Of a DNA stretch of 64,000 nucleotides, positions 22,330-33,490 are shown piece after piece (position 1 is the stretch's first letter; the number at the start of each line of letters is the position of its first letter). Below the pieces are notes generated by a model, which made no database searches, had not been told where the DNA came from, and saw only the letters and a program-made list of their open reading frames with translations. Position numbers and translations under genes: made by a program. The DNA is from Erinaceus europaeus (lineage: Eukaryota > Chordata > Mammalia > Eulipotyphla > Erinaceidae), in the NCBI RefSeq assembly GCF_950295315.1, contig NC_080165.1, forward strand, positions 6,360,320-6,424,319, written 5' to 3'.

Positions 22330-23400
22330 CCAAAATTGATTTTTTAAATTAATAATTTACAAAACTACAAAATAACAGGGGTACAATTCCACCCCATTCC
22401 CACCACCAGAGTTCTGTGTTCCTATTCCCTCCCTAGGAAGCTACAGCAGTTTCCCCAAGGTCACAGGGGTTGGCTATTATTTCTGTAACTATCTGTCTAT
22501 CATCTGTCTGTTCCCATTTTTCCTGTGGCCCTGCCTTCTCTTCCATTTTAAGTTACAGAGAGCTCATCTACTATTATTTCTACAACTATCTCTATATATA
22601 TTTGCCCTTTTTTTCCTGTGGTACTTCCTTCTCTTCCTTTCTAAGTCATACCTACATCTATTACTACTTCTGTATAGACTCCTTTTCTTCCTCTTGTCTC
22701 TCTGAGTCTTGATGGAATTGGGGTTCAGAGCCCTCTAATAATCTTTCCCTAACATTTCTCCCCCTCTGGGAGTGTGAACCAAAATTCTTTTAGGGGCACA
22801 GAAGATAGGAGGTCTGGCTTCTGTAATTGCTTCTCTGCTGGACATGGGTGTTGGCAGGTGGATCTATACTCCCAGCCTGTTTCTGTCTTTCCCTCGTGGG
22901 GCAGGGCTCTGGGGAGGTGGGGTTCCAGGACTGGTGGGGTCATCTGCCCAGGGAAGTCAGGATGGAATCATAGTAGTGTCTGCAACTTGGTTTCTAAAAG
23001 TCAGTAAGTTATGAGGCAGGAAAAAAATGTCTGATGAATAGGAACCAGAAAGTAGAAATAGAGCAGGTGAGAATAGGGAAGTCTATTTTTTGGTATGGTT
23101 CTTGAGGCTTATGATTTTAGTGATTTTTGCCTGAGCTTGATCGTTAACATGGAGGTGGACTAAAAATACTGTCTGGGAAGATGTAGCCAGAGCTAAGAGT
23201 AGGGCTAGAAAGCTGGTTTAGGGCAGAGAGTAGCTCCCAAACTTGGAGAAAGTATATAAACACAATCAATTATCTGCCACATCAAGCTGACCCAGGGCCC
23301 ACGTCTATTTACATTTAGCACAGAGGCCTCTGTGACTGCTGAGTCCCTGTCAGGCTGAGCTCTCAGTCACAGCTGGGAACATTCTAGGCTGCCCCTCATT
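22330..23400 (-). mobile_element. R-A repeat, long copy
   Basis: Antisense 3' end at 22376-22410 (GGGGTACAATTCCACCCCAT), then GCTTCTGTAATTGCTTCTCT. A distal part (GCAGAGAGTAGCTCCCAAAC to GGAACATTCTAGGCTGC) recurs at 56590-56765. No open frame. Confidence 0.7.
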
Positions 23401-23462
23401 TCAGGACCAGTAGAAGTGATTGTTTTTATTTGTGAATAAGTGAAAGACATAAGTTCTCTTTT

Positions 23463-23734
23463 TATATATTTATTTATTCCCTTTTTTGTCCTTGTTGTTT
23501 TATTGTTGTAGTTATTATTGATGTAATCATTGTTGGATAGGACAGAGAGAAATGGAGATAGGAGGGGAAGACAGAGAGGGGGAGAGAAAGAGAGACATCT
23601 GCAGACCTGCTTCACTGCTCGTGAAGCGACTCCCCTGCCGGTGGGGAGCCGGGGGCTTGAACCGGGATCTTTATGCCGGTCCTTGTGCTTTGCGCCACCT
23701 GCGCTTAACCCGCCATGCTACTGCCCGACTCCCG
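23463..23734 (-). mobile_element. F1 SINE
   Basis: Antisense copy with target duplications GAAAG(A/T)CATAAGTTCT. Confidence 0.93.
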
Positions 23735-23794
23735 AAAGTCATAAGTTCTATCGTGTTCCTGCATGAGTTTACCTCATGAATATACTTTAATGTA

Positions 23795-24017
23795 TTTATT
23801 TTTTATTAAAATTTTTTAATCTTTATTTATTTTTTTTGGATAGAGACAGCCAGAAATTGAGAGGAAGGGGGAGACAGGGAGACAGAGAGAGACATATGCA
23901 GCCCTGCTTCACCACCTGTGAAGCTTTCCCCCTGCAGGGGGGGACCGGGGGCTTGAACCTGGGTCCCTGTGCACTGTAACATGTGCACTCAACCAGGTGC
24001 GCCACCACCCGGCCCCT
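23795..24017 (-). mobile_element. F2 SINE
   Basis: TTTGGATAGAGACAGCCAG to CCACCACCCGGCCCC, antisense, well preserved; ends about 180 nt before an exon. Confidence 0.9.
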
Positions 24018-24198
24018 AGACTCTAATAATTGGAGGTTATATTTTCTGGCAGTGAAGTGTATTTAACTGTAAGGAGGCATTTCCATTCGGCCGTAGCCCT
24101 CCCTTACCTGCAGCGTTGGTGGGTGCAAAGTCATCACCAGTTTAGAAAGTTAATTAAACAGGAAGTCTCTCATCCACCAGAAATTTCTCTTTATCTAG

Positions 24199-24380
24199 GC
24201 TTTTATGATGGAGCTGACCGCTCACCAGAGCAGCGTGGGGAGCGTCCTCCAGGCGGGAAACCAGTTGATAACGCAAGGAACCCTGACAGATGAGGAGGAA
24301 TTCGAGATTCAGGAACAAATGACGCTGCTGAATGCCAGATGGGAGGCGCTTAGGGTGGAGAGCATGGACCGCCAGTCCCG
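24199..24380 (+). CDS. UTRN: UTRN exon, spectrin repeat 1 (dystrophin exon 11 equivalent)
   Basis: 182 nt, phase 0 in, two bases of an arginine codon left over. Encodes [40 protein letters not shown] and [20 protein letters not shown]. The NARWEALR motif is the conserved tryptophan helix of a spectrin repeat. Acceptor TTATCTAG, donor CCCG|GTGAGT. Same length as dystrophin exon 11. Confidence 0.97.
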
Positions 24381-24557
24381 GTGAGTGGGAAGGAGTGAGG
24401 CCTGGACTCGCAGCCTGCACTGCCGTGCTGAGCGTGCCTGGGGCTCGGGAAACAGGATGATTAGTAGCATTGACTTTGTACAGTGTTGACCCCAAACCTT
24501 TGAAGTTAGATTTAGGGGGGAGGAAATGGAGAAACACAGTTAGCGTGGAGAATTATC

Positions 24558-24770
24558 GGGGCCAGGCGGTGGTGCACCTGGTTAAGCACACATTACAGCG
24601 CCCGAGGACCGGGGTTCAAGCCCCTGGTCCCCACCTGCACAAAGCTTCACAAATGGTGAAGCAAAGCTGCAGCTGTCTCTCTGTCTCTTTCCTTCACTTT
24701 ATCCCCCTCCCCTCTCAATTTTTCTCTGTCTCTAGCCAACAATAAATAAATAAAAATATTTAAAAAAAAG
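24558..24770 (+). mobile_element. F2 SINE
   Basis: GGGGCCAGGCGGTGGTGCAC head; flanked by AATTATC (24551 and 24773). Confidence 0.9.
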
Positions 24771-24897
24771 ACAATTATCTATTTGTGCCATTAAAATTGG
24801 TTGATAGTTAACTTGATAGGAAGATAGGACTATATCGTATTTATCTATAGCTCTGTTTTTTGTGTAACATTTTTTTTCTTAAAAATGTTCTTTATTG

Positions 24898-25245
24898 GGG
24901 GTCTGGCGGTGGCGCAGCGGGTTAAGCGCATGTGGCGCAAAGTGCAAGGACAGGCGTAAGGATCCCGGTTCGAGCCCCCGGCTCCCCACCTGCAGGGGAA
25001 TCGCTTCACAGGTGGTGAAGCAGGTCTGCAGGTGTCTATCTTTCTCCCCCCTTTCTGTCTTCCCTTCCTCTCTCCATTTCTCTCTGTCCTATCCAACAAC
25101 GAACAACATCAACAATGGCAATAATAATAACCACAATGAGGCTACAACAACAAGGGCAACAAAAGGGGGAAAAAATGGCCTCCAGGAGCGGTGGATTCAT
25201 GGTTCAGGCACCGAGCCCATCAATAACCCTGGAGGAGAGAAAAAC
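24898..25245 (+). mobile_element. F1L SINE, first of a pair
   Basis: Full long-form copy between two copies of AAAAATGTTCTTTATTG. The second copy of that target also borders the next SINE. Confidence 0.95.
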
Positions 25246-25261
25246 AAAAATGTTCTTTATT

Positions 25262-25534
25262 GGGAGTTGGGCAGTAGCGCAGCAGGTTAAGCATACCCAG
25301 TTTGAGCCCCCCCCCACCCCCCGTCTCCCCACCTGCAGGGGAGTCGCTTCACGAGCAGTGAAGCAGGTCTGCAGGTGTCTATCTTTCTCTCCCCCCTCTC
25401 TGTCTTCCCCTCCTCTCTCCATTTCTCTCTGTCCTATCCAACAGTGACAGTATCAAGAAGAACAAGAATAATAACTACAATAATAAAACAAGGGAAGCAA
25501 AAGGGAATAAATAAATAAATAAATAAATATTTCT
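25262..25534 (+). mobile_element. F1 SINE, second of a pair
   Basis: Starts directly after the middle target copy and ends before a third, AAAATGTTCTTTGT. The head is shortened (GGTTAAGCATACCCAG) and the B-box area carries a C run. Confidence 0.94.
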
Positions 25535-25822
25535 AAAATGTTCTTTGTCTGGGAGAACAAAATAAGAGAGGAGGAGAGAGAGCAGAGCACTGCTCTTCTC
25601 CAGCTCATGTGATGCGTGGCCCTGTGTGGCTCAGACCTCTGGCCTGGTGAGACAGCTCCCTGGCCTCTGTGTCTCTTGGAAAGCAGCCCATCCCCAACCC
25701 CTGCCAGCTCATTTTACTTCATGTGTTGTTCTTAAGCATCCACCTGCATTACAGTGTAGCTTTCACTTAGTTTTCCACTCATTTAATAAGCAGAACTTCT
25801 TAGATGAAGAAACAGTTCTTTC

Positions 25823-26088
25823 TGGGAGTCGGGCACAGGTGGCGCAGAGCGCAAGGACAGGCATAAGGATCCCGGGTTCGAGCCCCCAGCTCCCCACCTG
25901 CAGGGGAGTCGCTTCACAGTGGTGAAGCAGGTCTGCAGGTGTCTGTCTTTCTCTCCCCCCTCTGTCTTCCCCTCCTATCTCCATTTCTCTCTGTCCTAAC
26001 AACAGTGACATCATTGTCAACAGCAATAATAATTACAACAATAAAAGGAGGGCAACAAAAGGGAAAATAAATAAATAAAAGAAAAAAA
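25823..26088 (+). mobile_element. F1 SINE lacking the A box
   Basis: GGGAGTCGGGCACAGGTGGC shows that about 25 nt of the head, including the A-box region, is gone. Flanks GAAACAGTTCTTTCT and GAAACAGCTCCTTCC are the target duplication. Confidence 0.9.
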
Positions 26089-26127
26089 GAAACAGCTCCT
26101 TCCTTTCTCTCTTCTTTCCTTTTTTCT

Positions 26128-26365
26128 TCTTTGTCACTGGTTATTGTTGGGGTTTGCTGCCTGCACAATGAGACGACTGCTCCAAGGAGCCATTTCTTTA
26201 TTAGGTTGGTAGGGAAATAAGACAGACATGGAGAGAGGAGGGAGAAACAGACCCCTGCCGCATTGCTTGCTTCATAGCTCGCCAAGTTTTTTCCCTGCCG
26301 GTGGGGCGGGAGCCATGAACCCAGGTCCTGGTTCTCTCAACTAGAGGGTGGCTGCCCGACCCTGA
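26128..26365 (-). mobile_element. F1L-like SINE, old
   Basis: GGTTATTGTTGGGGTTTGCT and CTGCTCCAAGGAGCCATTTC are the F1L extension reversed; the head GGTGGCTGCCCGACCC is recognisable. Confidence 0.75.
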
Positions 26366-26449
26366 CCACATGAGGCTTTCAGCGGTCGTCCTGGCGCTGT
26401 TGCCAAGGCAGAGAGGAGCGTGTCAGTGATGCCGTTCTTCCTCGGGCAG

Positions 26450-26600
26450 GTTGCACGACGTGCTCATGGCGCTGCAGCGGCGGCAGCTGGAGGAGCTCTC
26501 AGCCTGGCTCACACTCACGGAGGGGCGCATTCAGGACATGGAGAACCGCGCCCTCGATGAGGGCCAGAAATCGCTGCAGAAACTGCTCGAGGATCATAAA
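26450..26600 (+). CDS. UTRN: UTRN exon, spectrin repeats 1-2 (dystrophin exon 12 equivalent)
   Basis: 151 nt, first base completes arginine, then 50 codons: [50 protein letters not shown]. The second half (ENRALDEGQ) differs from the human sequence I recall but keeps its length. The exon is richer in GC and CpG than its neighbours. Acceptor GGGCAG, donor AAA|GTAAGT. Confidence 0.96.
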
Positions 26601-26621
26601 GTAAGTCTGCCTCCTGTGTCT

Positions 26622-26876
26622 TTATTTTTATTTATTTTTATTATTTATTGATTTTCCTTTTTTGTTGCTCTCATTGTTGTTGTAGTTATTATTATTGTTG
26701 TTGATGTCGGCGTTGTTGGATAGGACAGAGAGAAATGGAGAGAGGAGGAGAAGACAGAGAGGGGGAGAGAAAGACACACACCCGCAGACCTGCTTCACCG
26801 CCGGTGAAGCGACTCCCCTGCGATCCTTGCGTTTTGCGCCATGTGCGCTTAACCCTCTGGGCTACTGCCGGACTTC
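26622..26876 (-). mobile_element. F1 SINE lacking the B box
   Basis: GACTCCCCTGC joins directly to GATCCTTGCG, losing the CTCGAACC region. Flanks CTGCCTCCTGTGTCTT and CTACCTCCTGTGTCTT. The insertion begins about 22 nt after the exon donor at 26601. Confidence 0.93.
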
Positions 26877-26944
26877 CTACCTCCTGTGTCTTTTATACCT
26901 TATCAAATGTGTAAAGGCTGCGCTTGGCGTTTTCAGGGGCTGAC

Positions 26945-27405
26945 TGCCGGGATAGGCTGAGGGTACCTCTTCCCGAGCTAGTGCTCTCTGGGTTGGAGAG
27001 AACTCAACTGGAGCCGATCTAGGCTGCTGTGTGGGAGAGGGATCAGGAACTCGTGCTGCACTAACTTCCGCAGGAGATACACTCTGGAACTCTCGGAGCC
27101 GGAAAGCAATTTCCAAGTGTCTTTAATCAGAAGAGCAGCTGTTTTTATACTCTCCAAGTAGGGTGGAAACAGGATGTGATATAGAGAGGGTGGAGAGAAA
27201 AGTGACTGGTGAAAATCAGAGTGTGACAAGGAGAGGGGGCGGAGCAGGCGAGAATCCTATCACTGAACCACCAATGCCCTGGAGGGAGCGCTTTATGTAA
27301 ATGTAAAAGTGATTTATGTAAATAGACCAAAGCTTTGGATCAGTAAATCCCTATATAGGCATATGGTTAAGCAGAAGCCAGGGGGAGGTGGCATACTACC
27401 CAACA
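26945..27405 (-). mobile_element. Solo LTR of an endogenous retrovirus
   Basis: 461 bp bounded by 6-bp target duplications GCTGAC (26939-26944 and 27406-27411). On the minus strand it starts TGTTGGGTAG and ends CCCGGCA, has TATAAAA at 27142-27148 and ATTAAA at 27122-27127. TG...CA ends and a 6-bp duplication suit a class II element. No internal genes remain. Confidence 0.88.
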
Positions 27406-27454
27406 GCTGACGACTTCCATCTTCCGTGTGCAGGTGGGACATGTCTTACTTTTA

Positions 27455-27731
27455 TTTTCTTGCCTCCAGGGTGATCGCTGGGGCTTGGTGCCTGTGCTGC
27501 CCCTGTGGTTATTTTTTTTTTCGATTGTTTTTTTTCTGATAGGACAGACAAATTGAGACGTGAGGGGAAGAGAGAGAGGGAGAAAGATAAACACCTGCCG
27601 ACCTGCTTTACCGCGTATGAAGCAGCCCTCTGCAGGCGGGGAGCCGGGGGCTGGACGTGGATCCCTGTGCAGGTCCTTGCGCTTTGCTCGCGCCCTGTGC
27701 GCTGCACCCGCTGCGCCACCGCCCGGCCCCG
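27455..27731 (-). mobile_element. F1L SINE with internal deletion
   Basis: TTCTTGCCTCCAGGGTGATC to CGCCACCGCCCGGCCCC, antisense; part of the extension and the CAA block are missing. Confidence 0.85.
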
Positions 27732-27904
27732 CTACTCTCTCATGACCGCGCACAGGGTGCGAGAATTTTCCAGGCTGTTTGCAGACCCGCGTGCAGTTAA
27801 GGGTCCCGGCGTGGTGTGTTGTCTGTGATGCGGGTGAAGAAGTAGATACTCGGGATGTTTCTGTGCCTCGTCCTCTAAGGAAAGCCTTTGTTCCTTTTCT
27901 TTCT

Positions 27905-27964
27905 TTTCCTTTCTTCCTTCCTTCCTTCCTTCCTTCCTTCCTTCCTTCCTTCCTTCCTTCCTTC

Positions 27965-28015
<51 letters not shown>

Positions 28016-28018
28016 TCC
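27905..28018. repeat. TTCC / TTTC microsatellite
   Basis: About 15 TTCC units run into about 13 TTTC units, a compound tetranucleotide tract. Confidence 0.97.
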
Positions 28019-28097
28019 GAACTAGTGGTTTGGGCACAAGATGAACCAAAAATTAATAGAAATTTAATTGGGTCACAAATTTAGGTGATACTTTTTT

Positions 28098-28377
28098 TTT
28101 TGATATTTATTTATTCCCTTGTGTTGCCCTTGTTTTATTGTTGTAGTTATTATTGTTGTTGTTATTGATGTCATTGATGTTGGATAGGGCAGAGAGAAAT
28201 GGAGAGAGGAGAAGACAGAGAGGGGGAGAGAAAGACAGACACCTGCAGACCTGCTTCACCACCTGTGAAGCGACTCCCCTGCAGGTGGGGAGCCGGGGGC
28301 TCGAACCCGGATCCTTACGCCGGTCCTTGCGCTTTGTGCCATGTGCGCTTAATGCACTGCGCCACAGCCCGACTCCC
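28098..28377 (-). mobile_element. F1 SINE
   Basis: Well-preserved antisense copy; GGGGGCTCGAACCCGG B-box region intact. Confidence 0.93.
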
Positions 28378-28587
28378 TTGAAGCCATATTTGAAACCTGC
28401 TTGGGTTAGTGATCAGCCCTGAAGTAGTGCAGCGGGCTCTTCTCATTAGCAGAGCACTTACAGCCGACTGGACATACAGGCGTGGTGCCTCTTTAGGTGC
28501 CTTTAGTTTGTATTGATAACTGACTGGATTCCACACAGGTGAACAGGAAAGAGTACAGCTCATGGTTCGTCTTCATATTTTCTCTAG

Positions 28588-28707
28588 AGTTTACAAAATG
28601 ATCTGGAGGCTGAACAGGTGAAAGTGAATTCCTTAACTCACATGGTGGTGATTGTTGATGAAAACAGCGGTGAGAGTGCCGCGGCTCTCCTGGAGGACCA
28701 GCTCCAG
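28588..28707 (+). CDS. UTRN: UTRN exon, spectrin repeat 2 (dystrophin exon 13 equivalent)
   Basis: 120 nt, 40 codons, phase 0: [40 protein letters not shown]. Middle helix of spectrin repeat 2. Acceptor TTTCTCTAG, donor CAG|GTAAGG. Same length as dystrophin exon 13. Confidence 0.97.
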
Positions 28708-28989
28708 GTAAGGACTCTGGACGGGAGGCACCAGAACCCTCCAAGCACCTTTGCTCCGGGCCGCACATGGTTCTCCTGTGCCGCCTGGCCTTCTTCCCTG
28801 TTTATTTCAGCGATGAATTTATGCTTTTAAAAAGATGTTCTAAAGAGGAAGAGAGAGCCAGAACATTCCTAAGGCATATGCAATGTCAGAGATCACATCG
28901 GAGGCCCCTTGCATGCAAGTCTTGTTCTGTGCTTCATTCATTGTGAAACGTTTTGGGTTCTAATGGATTTATTGACTTATTTTATTTAT

Positions 28990-29304
28990 TTATTTATTTT
29001 TATTATCCGGCTAGGTGCCTGCACCATGAATCCACTGCTCCTGGCAGCCATCTTTTTTCCATTGTTGTTAGTGTTGTTGCTACTGTTGTTGCTGGATAGG
29101 ACAGAGAGAAATGGAGAGAGGAGGGGAAGACAGAGAGGGAGCGAGAAACATAGATACCTGCAGACCTGCTTTACTGTGTGTGAAGCGACCCTCCCTGCAG
29201 GTGGGAAGCCAGGGACTCGAACTGGGATCTTTGCTCTGGTCCTTACGCTGGTCCTTGCACTTCTCACTAAGTGCACTTAACTGGGTGCACTCCCATCCCG
29301 CCCC
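28990..29304 (-). mobile_element. F1L SINE
   Basis: GGTGCCTGCACCATGAATCC then TGCTCCTGGCAGCCATC, antisense; flanks share GGATTTATT. Confidence 0.88.
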
Positions 29305-29400
29305 TGGATTTATTTATTTTTATGAAGAAGAAAAGGAGACCAGAGCACCACTCAGCTCTGGCCTCTGAAGTGCTGGAGATTAAACCCTGACCTCATTAAG
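29305..29400 (-). mobile_element. Old F3-like SINE
   Basis: GACCAGAGCACCACTCAGCT and GGAGATTAAACCCTGACC resemble the old elements at 54180-54560. Confidence 0.5.
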
Positions 29401-29789
29401 ATAAACTACTGTAGTGTTTACTGTCGACTGTAAGCCATTAATCTCCCCAACAGAGAAACAAACCCAGGAACTTACTTTAGTTTAACTATCGCAGTCTGGA
29501 TTCCACAGTAGATGAGTGAGAGTTTTTTTTGGCCTTTATTCACTCATTGCAGTAGCTGGGGATGAGTGTGCCAGGCCGTTGCCTGTCTCCATCTTCATTG
29601 TGCAAAACGTGAAGATGTGAGAGGTCAGGAATGCTGCTCTGCAAGTGGTCCATCAATGTCTTGCTCAGAATCGCTTGAAGAATTTGTTTTGGAATGGAAC
29701 CAAAGTTGTCTGCCTATGTATGCATGAAACTTGGAGAATTCCAGCCACATAGCATTTGTAACTATATTTTCTGCTATTTCTTTGGAGAT

Positions 29790-30139
29790 TTTTTTTTCTT
29801 TTTCTTTTTTGCCTCCAGGGTTATTGCTAGGACTCGGTGCCAGCACTGTGAATCCACTGCTCCTGGAGGCTATTTTTTCCCCCATTTTTGTTGCCCTTGC
29901 TGTTATTATTATTGTTATTGTTGTTATTAATGCCATTGTTGTTGGATAGGACAGAGAGAAATGGAGAGAGGAGGGGAAGACAGAGAAGGGGAAAGAAAGA
30001 TAGACAACTGAAGACCTGCTTCACCGCTTATGAAGTGACCCCCTGCATGTGGGGAGCCGGAGGCTCGAACCTGGATTCTTATGATGGTCCTTGCACTTTG
30101 CGCCATGTGCGCTCAACCCACTGCATAACCGCCTGACTC
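29790..30139 (-). mobile_element. F1L SINE
   Basis: Full-length antisense copy between TTTCTTTGGAGATTT duplications. Confidence 0.94.
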
Positions 30140-30261
30140 CTTTCTTTGGAGATTTCTGTGAATTTCAACTGTTTTGGGAATCCCAACAAATTGTTCTTTT
30201 TTAAAAAAAATAAAGACTGTAGTGTTACTTTCTAAGTCTCTATAAAGATAATTATTGGTAG

Positions 30262-30533
30262 GGAGTCAGGCGGTAGTGCAGCTGCTTAAGTGCACATGGC
30301 GCAAAGTGCAAGGGCCGGTGTGAGGATCCCGGTTCGAGCCCCCAGCTCCCCACCTGCAGGGGAGTCGCTTCACAAGTGGTGAAGCAGGTCTGAGGTGTCT
30401 TTCTCTCCCCCCTCTCTGTCTTTCCCTCCTCTCTCCATTTCTCTCTGTCCTATCCCACAATGACGACATCAATAACAACTACAGCAATAAAACTGCAAGG
30501 GCAACAAAAGGGAATAAGTAAATAAATAAATTT
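30262..30533 (+). mobile_element. F1 SINE
   Basis: GGGAGTCAGGCGGTAGTGCA head to AATAAGTAAATAAATAAAT tail; flanks share ATTGGTA. Confidence 0.9.
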
Positions 30534-30539
30534 TAAAAA

Positions 30540-31500
30540 GATAGTGATTGGTATTTTATTCAGACAACACCTGATATGATGTCACCCATTTCTGATTATT
30601 GGTAGTTTTCAGACTGTAATAATTAAGTTGACCTATAGCTACATAACTTCACTGCAGTACAATATAGTTTTTTTTACTAATTACTTAACCTGCACGCAGG
30701 CATTCCTCTCTTACCTAACACGTGGGAACTGATAATCAGAGAGTTTTGCCGATGCTTCCGAGATTTAATAGACAATATGTTATCAGACCGAAATGGAAGC
30801 CCTTGTCAGCTGGCTTATACTTTCCTATTGTGTTCTACAAAGTTGATTCTGGCCTTAAGTATGTAATCATAAACTATGATTTAAACTACTCGTATAAGCA
30901 GCTTATAAATAAAACTTAACATGCATTAATTGCTATTTATAATCTGGTAATAATTTCTTGGGGAAGTCATCCTGAAAAATGACTTCTTTTTCACCATTTT
31001 GGGGGTGTGTGTTATGGTTTATAGGTCAGTGTTGACACAGGGGAGCAGTTCCTCGTCTCCCCATCGTAGGGGGGCCTCAAGACACTCTCAGTCCACTCAG
31101 GGCCTGTTCCACCACGATACACCACGACCTAACACCCTCCCTAGCCTCTCCCAGACTCCTTTGCTTTGCTGTTTTACACCACATACACTCCACCTTTCAC
31201 TTGGTGTTTTCCTCTTTTGGAAGAATGAACTTTTAGTTTGTTATTTTATCATCGTCAGTACTTTTTAAAATTCTGCTCCTAATTTTTGTGGAGTTTCATG
31301 TGGATTGTAGAATGTAAACAAGGCAGATTATTTACAGATTTAGCACCTAATTATTAAAATTAATTGTAACATATGGTTTATATAGAAAGTCTTTCAGTAT
31401 TAATTAATGACATGCCAGCCAGGGAACATATCCAAGACCTTAGGCATACACTCTAACTCTGAGCTACCTCCCACCCCATTTTAATCGTTTATTTTTGTCA
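30540..31500. other. Intron stretch without recognised features
   Basis: Unique-looking AT-rich intron. A 65-codon open stretch at 30722-30919 resembles nothing I know. Confidence 0.5.
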
Positions 31501-31519
31501 TTGAAGTTCAGTGTTTGGG

Positions 31520-31675
31520 AATTTTTTTTTTTAACATAGAAATAGACAGAGAGCTGTTACCATAGCACTCAAGTTTCTTCCACATCAGGGGGGCTTGGCT
31601 CAAACCTGGGTGGACTTCATGATAAAGCAGGCTCCTGTCTCGGGAAGCTATCCTGCTGCTTGCCTAGCCCAGTCA
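31520..31675 (-). mobile_element. Old SINE, decayed
   Basis: T run, ACATAGAAATAGACAGAGAG and GGCTCAAACCTGGGTGG are the tail and B-box region of an antisense tRNA SINE. Confidence 0.5.
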
Positions 31676-31725
31676 TGATGTTGTCTTTCTCTTTTAATTA
31701 CCAGGGCTTTATTTCTCTGCAATAA

Positions 31726-31729
<4 letters not shown>

Positions 31730-31770
<41 letters not shown>
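31730..31770. repeat. CA microsatellite
   Basis: About 20 uninterrupted CA units. Confidence 0.98.
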
Positions 31771-31774
<4 letters not shown>

Positions 31775-31835
31775 GGTGTGCAGAATAGCAAGCACACTAC
31801 CTTGGTGAACTTTCTTGCTGACCCTACAAATAAAC

Positions 31836-32146
31836 TTTTTTTTTTTTTTTTTGCCTCCAGGGTTATCACAGGGGCTCGGTGCCAGCACTACAAATCCACT
31901 GCTCCTGGAGGCTATTTTTTTTCCCATTGTTGCCCTTGTTGTTTATTGTTGTGGTTGTCATTGTTGCTGGATAGAACAGAGAGAAATGGAGAGAGGAGGG
32001 GAAGACGGACACCTGTAGACCTGCTTCACTGCCTGTCAAGTGACTCCCCTGCAGGTGAGGAGCCAGGAGCTCGAACCTGGATCCTTATGCTGGTCCTTGC
32101 ACTTCACACTCTGTGTGCTTAACCTGCTGCGCTGCCGCCCGGCCCC
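31836..32146 (-). mobile_element. F1L SINE with strong splice-like signals
   Basis: A T run (31836-31852) then GCCTCCAG, ending GCCGCCCGGCCCCC. In the gene's sense it reads as a pyrimidine tract with an AG at 31859-31860 and CTGCAG|GTGAGG at 32054. Confidence 0.93.
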
Positions 32147-32164
32147 CAAATGATGTGTTTTTTT

Positions 32165-32320
32165 GTTTTTTTTCTTTAATTGGAGATAGAGATAGACAGA
32201 AAATACAGACTGACCAGTGTGCCATTCCCTCTGACTTTTTCTGTGGTGCTAGGGATCAAACCCAGGACTTCACACATGTAAGCCATGTTTTCTCCTTTGA
32301 GCCATCACCTTGAGTCCTGT
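32165..32320 (-). mobile_element. Old F3-like SINE
   Basis: GATCAAACCCAGGACTTCAC and TTTGAGCCATCACCTTGAG are B-box and A-box regions reversed. Confidence 0.6.
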
Positions 32321-32389
32321 GGAACTCTTTATTTATGAGGTGGGTTATTTTTCAAAATATAATTAAAGTATCTTATGCATCCTTTAGTT

Positions 32390-32553
32390 CAGCTAGAGAC
32401 TGAGAGGTATTGGGGGGCAGGGAGAGAAGAAAAGGCGCTTGTAGCCCTGCTTCACTGCTCATGAAGCTCCCGCCTTGGGGACCCAGGTTTGAACCCAGGT
32501 CCTTGCTTACTGTGACGCCTGCTCTCAGCTGGGTGCTCTACCACCTCGCCCGT
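32390..32553 (-). mobile_element. F2 SINE, decayed
   Basis: GTAGCCCTGCTTCACTGCTC then GGTTTGAACCCAGGTCC and CTCTACCACCTCGCCC. Confidence 0.75.
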
Positions 32554-32954
32554 CAAAGGTTGATTTTTAGAAAGTCAGACTTTTAAAATTTTTATAATGT
32601 TGGCACAACAGAAGGAAATCTTCTTGGCATGTAAAATGTGATTATGTAATAATTCCTAGAGTACATTTTTAGGTAATAATAATAATTGATGAAAAACTTG
32701 AAACAATATATGTGCTTCACTTTTGAAGACTATGGTATAAAATTCTTGTATAAAATCCAAAAATTTTTGTATAAAAATTCTTGTCAAATTCTTGTATAAA
32801 ATCCAAAATGACTGGAATGAACACAAGTTTGGAGGCAGAAGATACAAGGTAGAGTCTAATTTTCTACTAGACTCCTATAGCTATATAATACAAACTGAAA
32901 TTATTTTTTCATCTGTGAAGTTATTGGATTCAGTTATTTTTTTATTAATTTATT

Positions 32955-33174
32955 TTCAAACATCATTTATTTATTTTTATTATTGGATAGGGATGGAGAG
33001 AAATTGAGAGGGGAGAGGAAATCAGAGAGGGACTGAGACAGAGAGACACCTGCAGCCCTGCTTCACCACTCATGAAGCTTTCCCCCTGCAGGTGGGGACT
33101 AAGGTCTTGAACCCGGGTCCTTGTGCACTGTAAAATATGTATGCACTTAATCAGGTATGCCACTACCTGGCCCC
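32955..33174 (-). mobile_element. F2 SINE
   Basis: TTTATTATTGGATAGGGATG to GCCACTACCTGGCCCC, antisense; ends about 150 nt before an exon. Confidence 0.9.
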
Positions 33175-33325
33175 AGATTCACCATTATTATTAAAGGGGC
33201 TTATCAAAATATTTTCTTAAATTGCTACTCTGTAACAAAAAACAGCCAATGCCCTGAATTTCTTTAAAGACCCTGATACAAATGTATCAAGACTTTTGAC
33301 AAGGGTTGTCTTCTTCCTTACATAG

Positions 33326-33427
33326 AAACTTGGTGAACGTTGGACAGCAGTGTGCCGCTGGACTGAGGAACGCTGGAACAGGTTACAAGAAATCAATTTA
33401 TTATGGCAGGAATTATTGGAGGAACAG
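33326..33427 (+). CDS. UTRN: UTRN exon, end of spectrin repeat 2 (dystrophin exon 14 equivalent)
   Basis: 102 nt, 34 codons, phase 0: [34 protein letters not shown]. The [15 protein letters not shown] stretch is the tryptophan-rich third helix of the repeat. Acceptor TTACATAG, donor CAG|GTATGA. Same length as dystrophin exon 14. Confidence 0.97.
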
Positions 33428-33490
33428 GTATGATCAAGAGATGATGAAAAGGAGCCCATCTATAATTATGGCTTTTAAAGAGTTACTTTG

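Noticed and set aside
26945..27405. A provirus with coding capacity
   Set aside because: Only a single LTR between target duplications; no gag, pol or env sequence is nearby.
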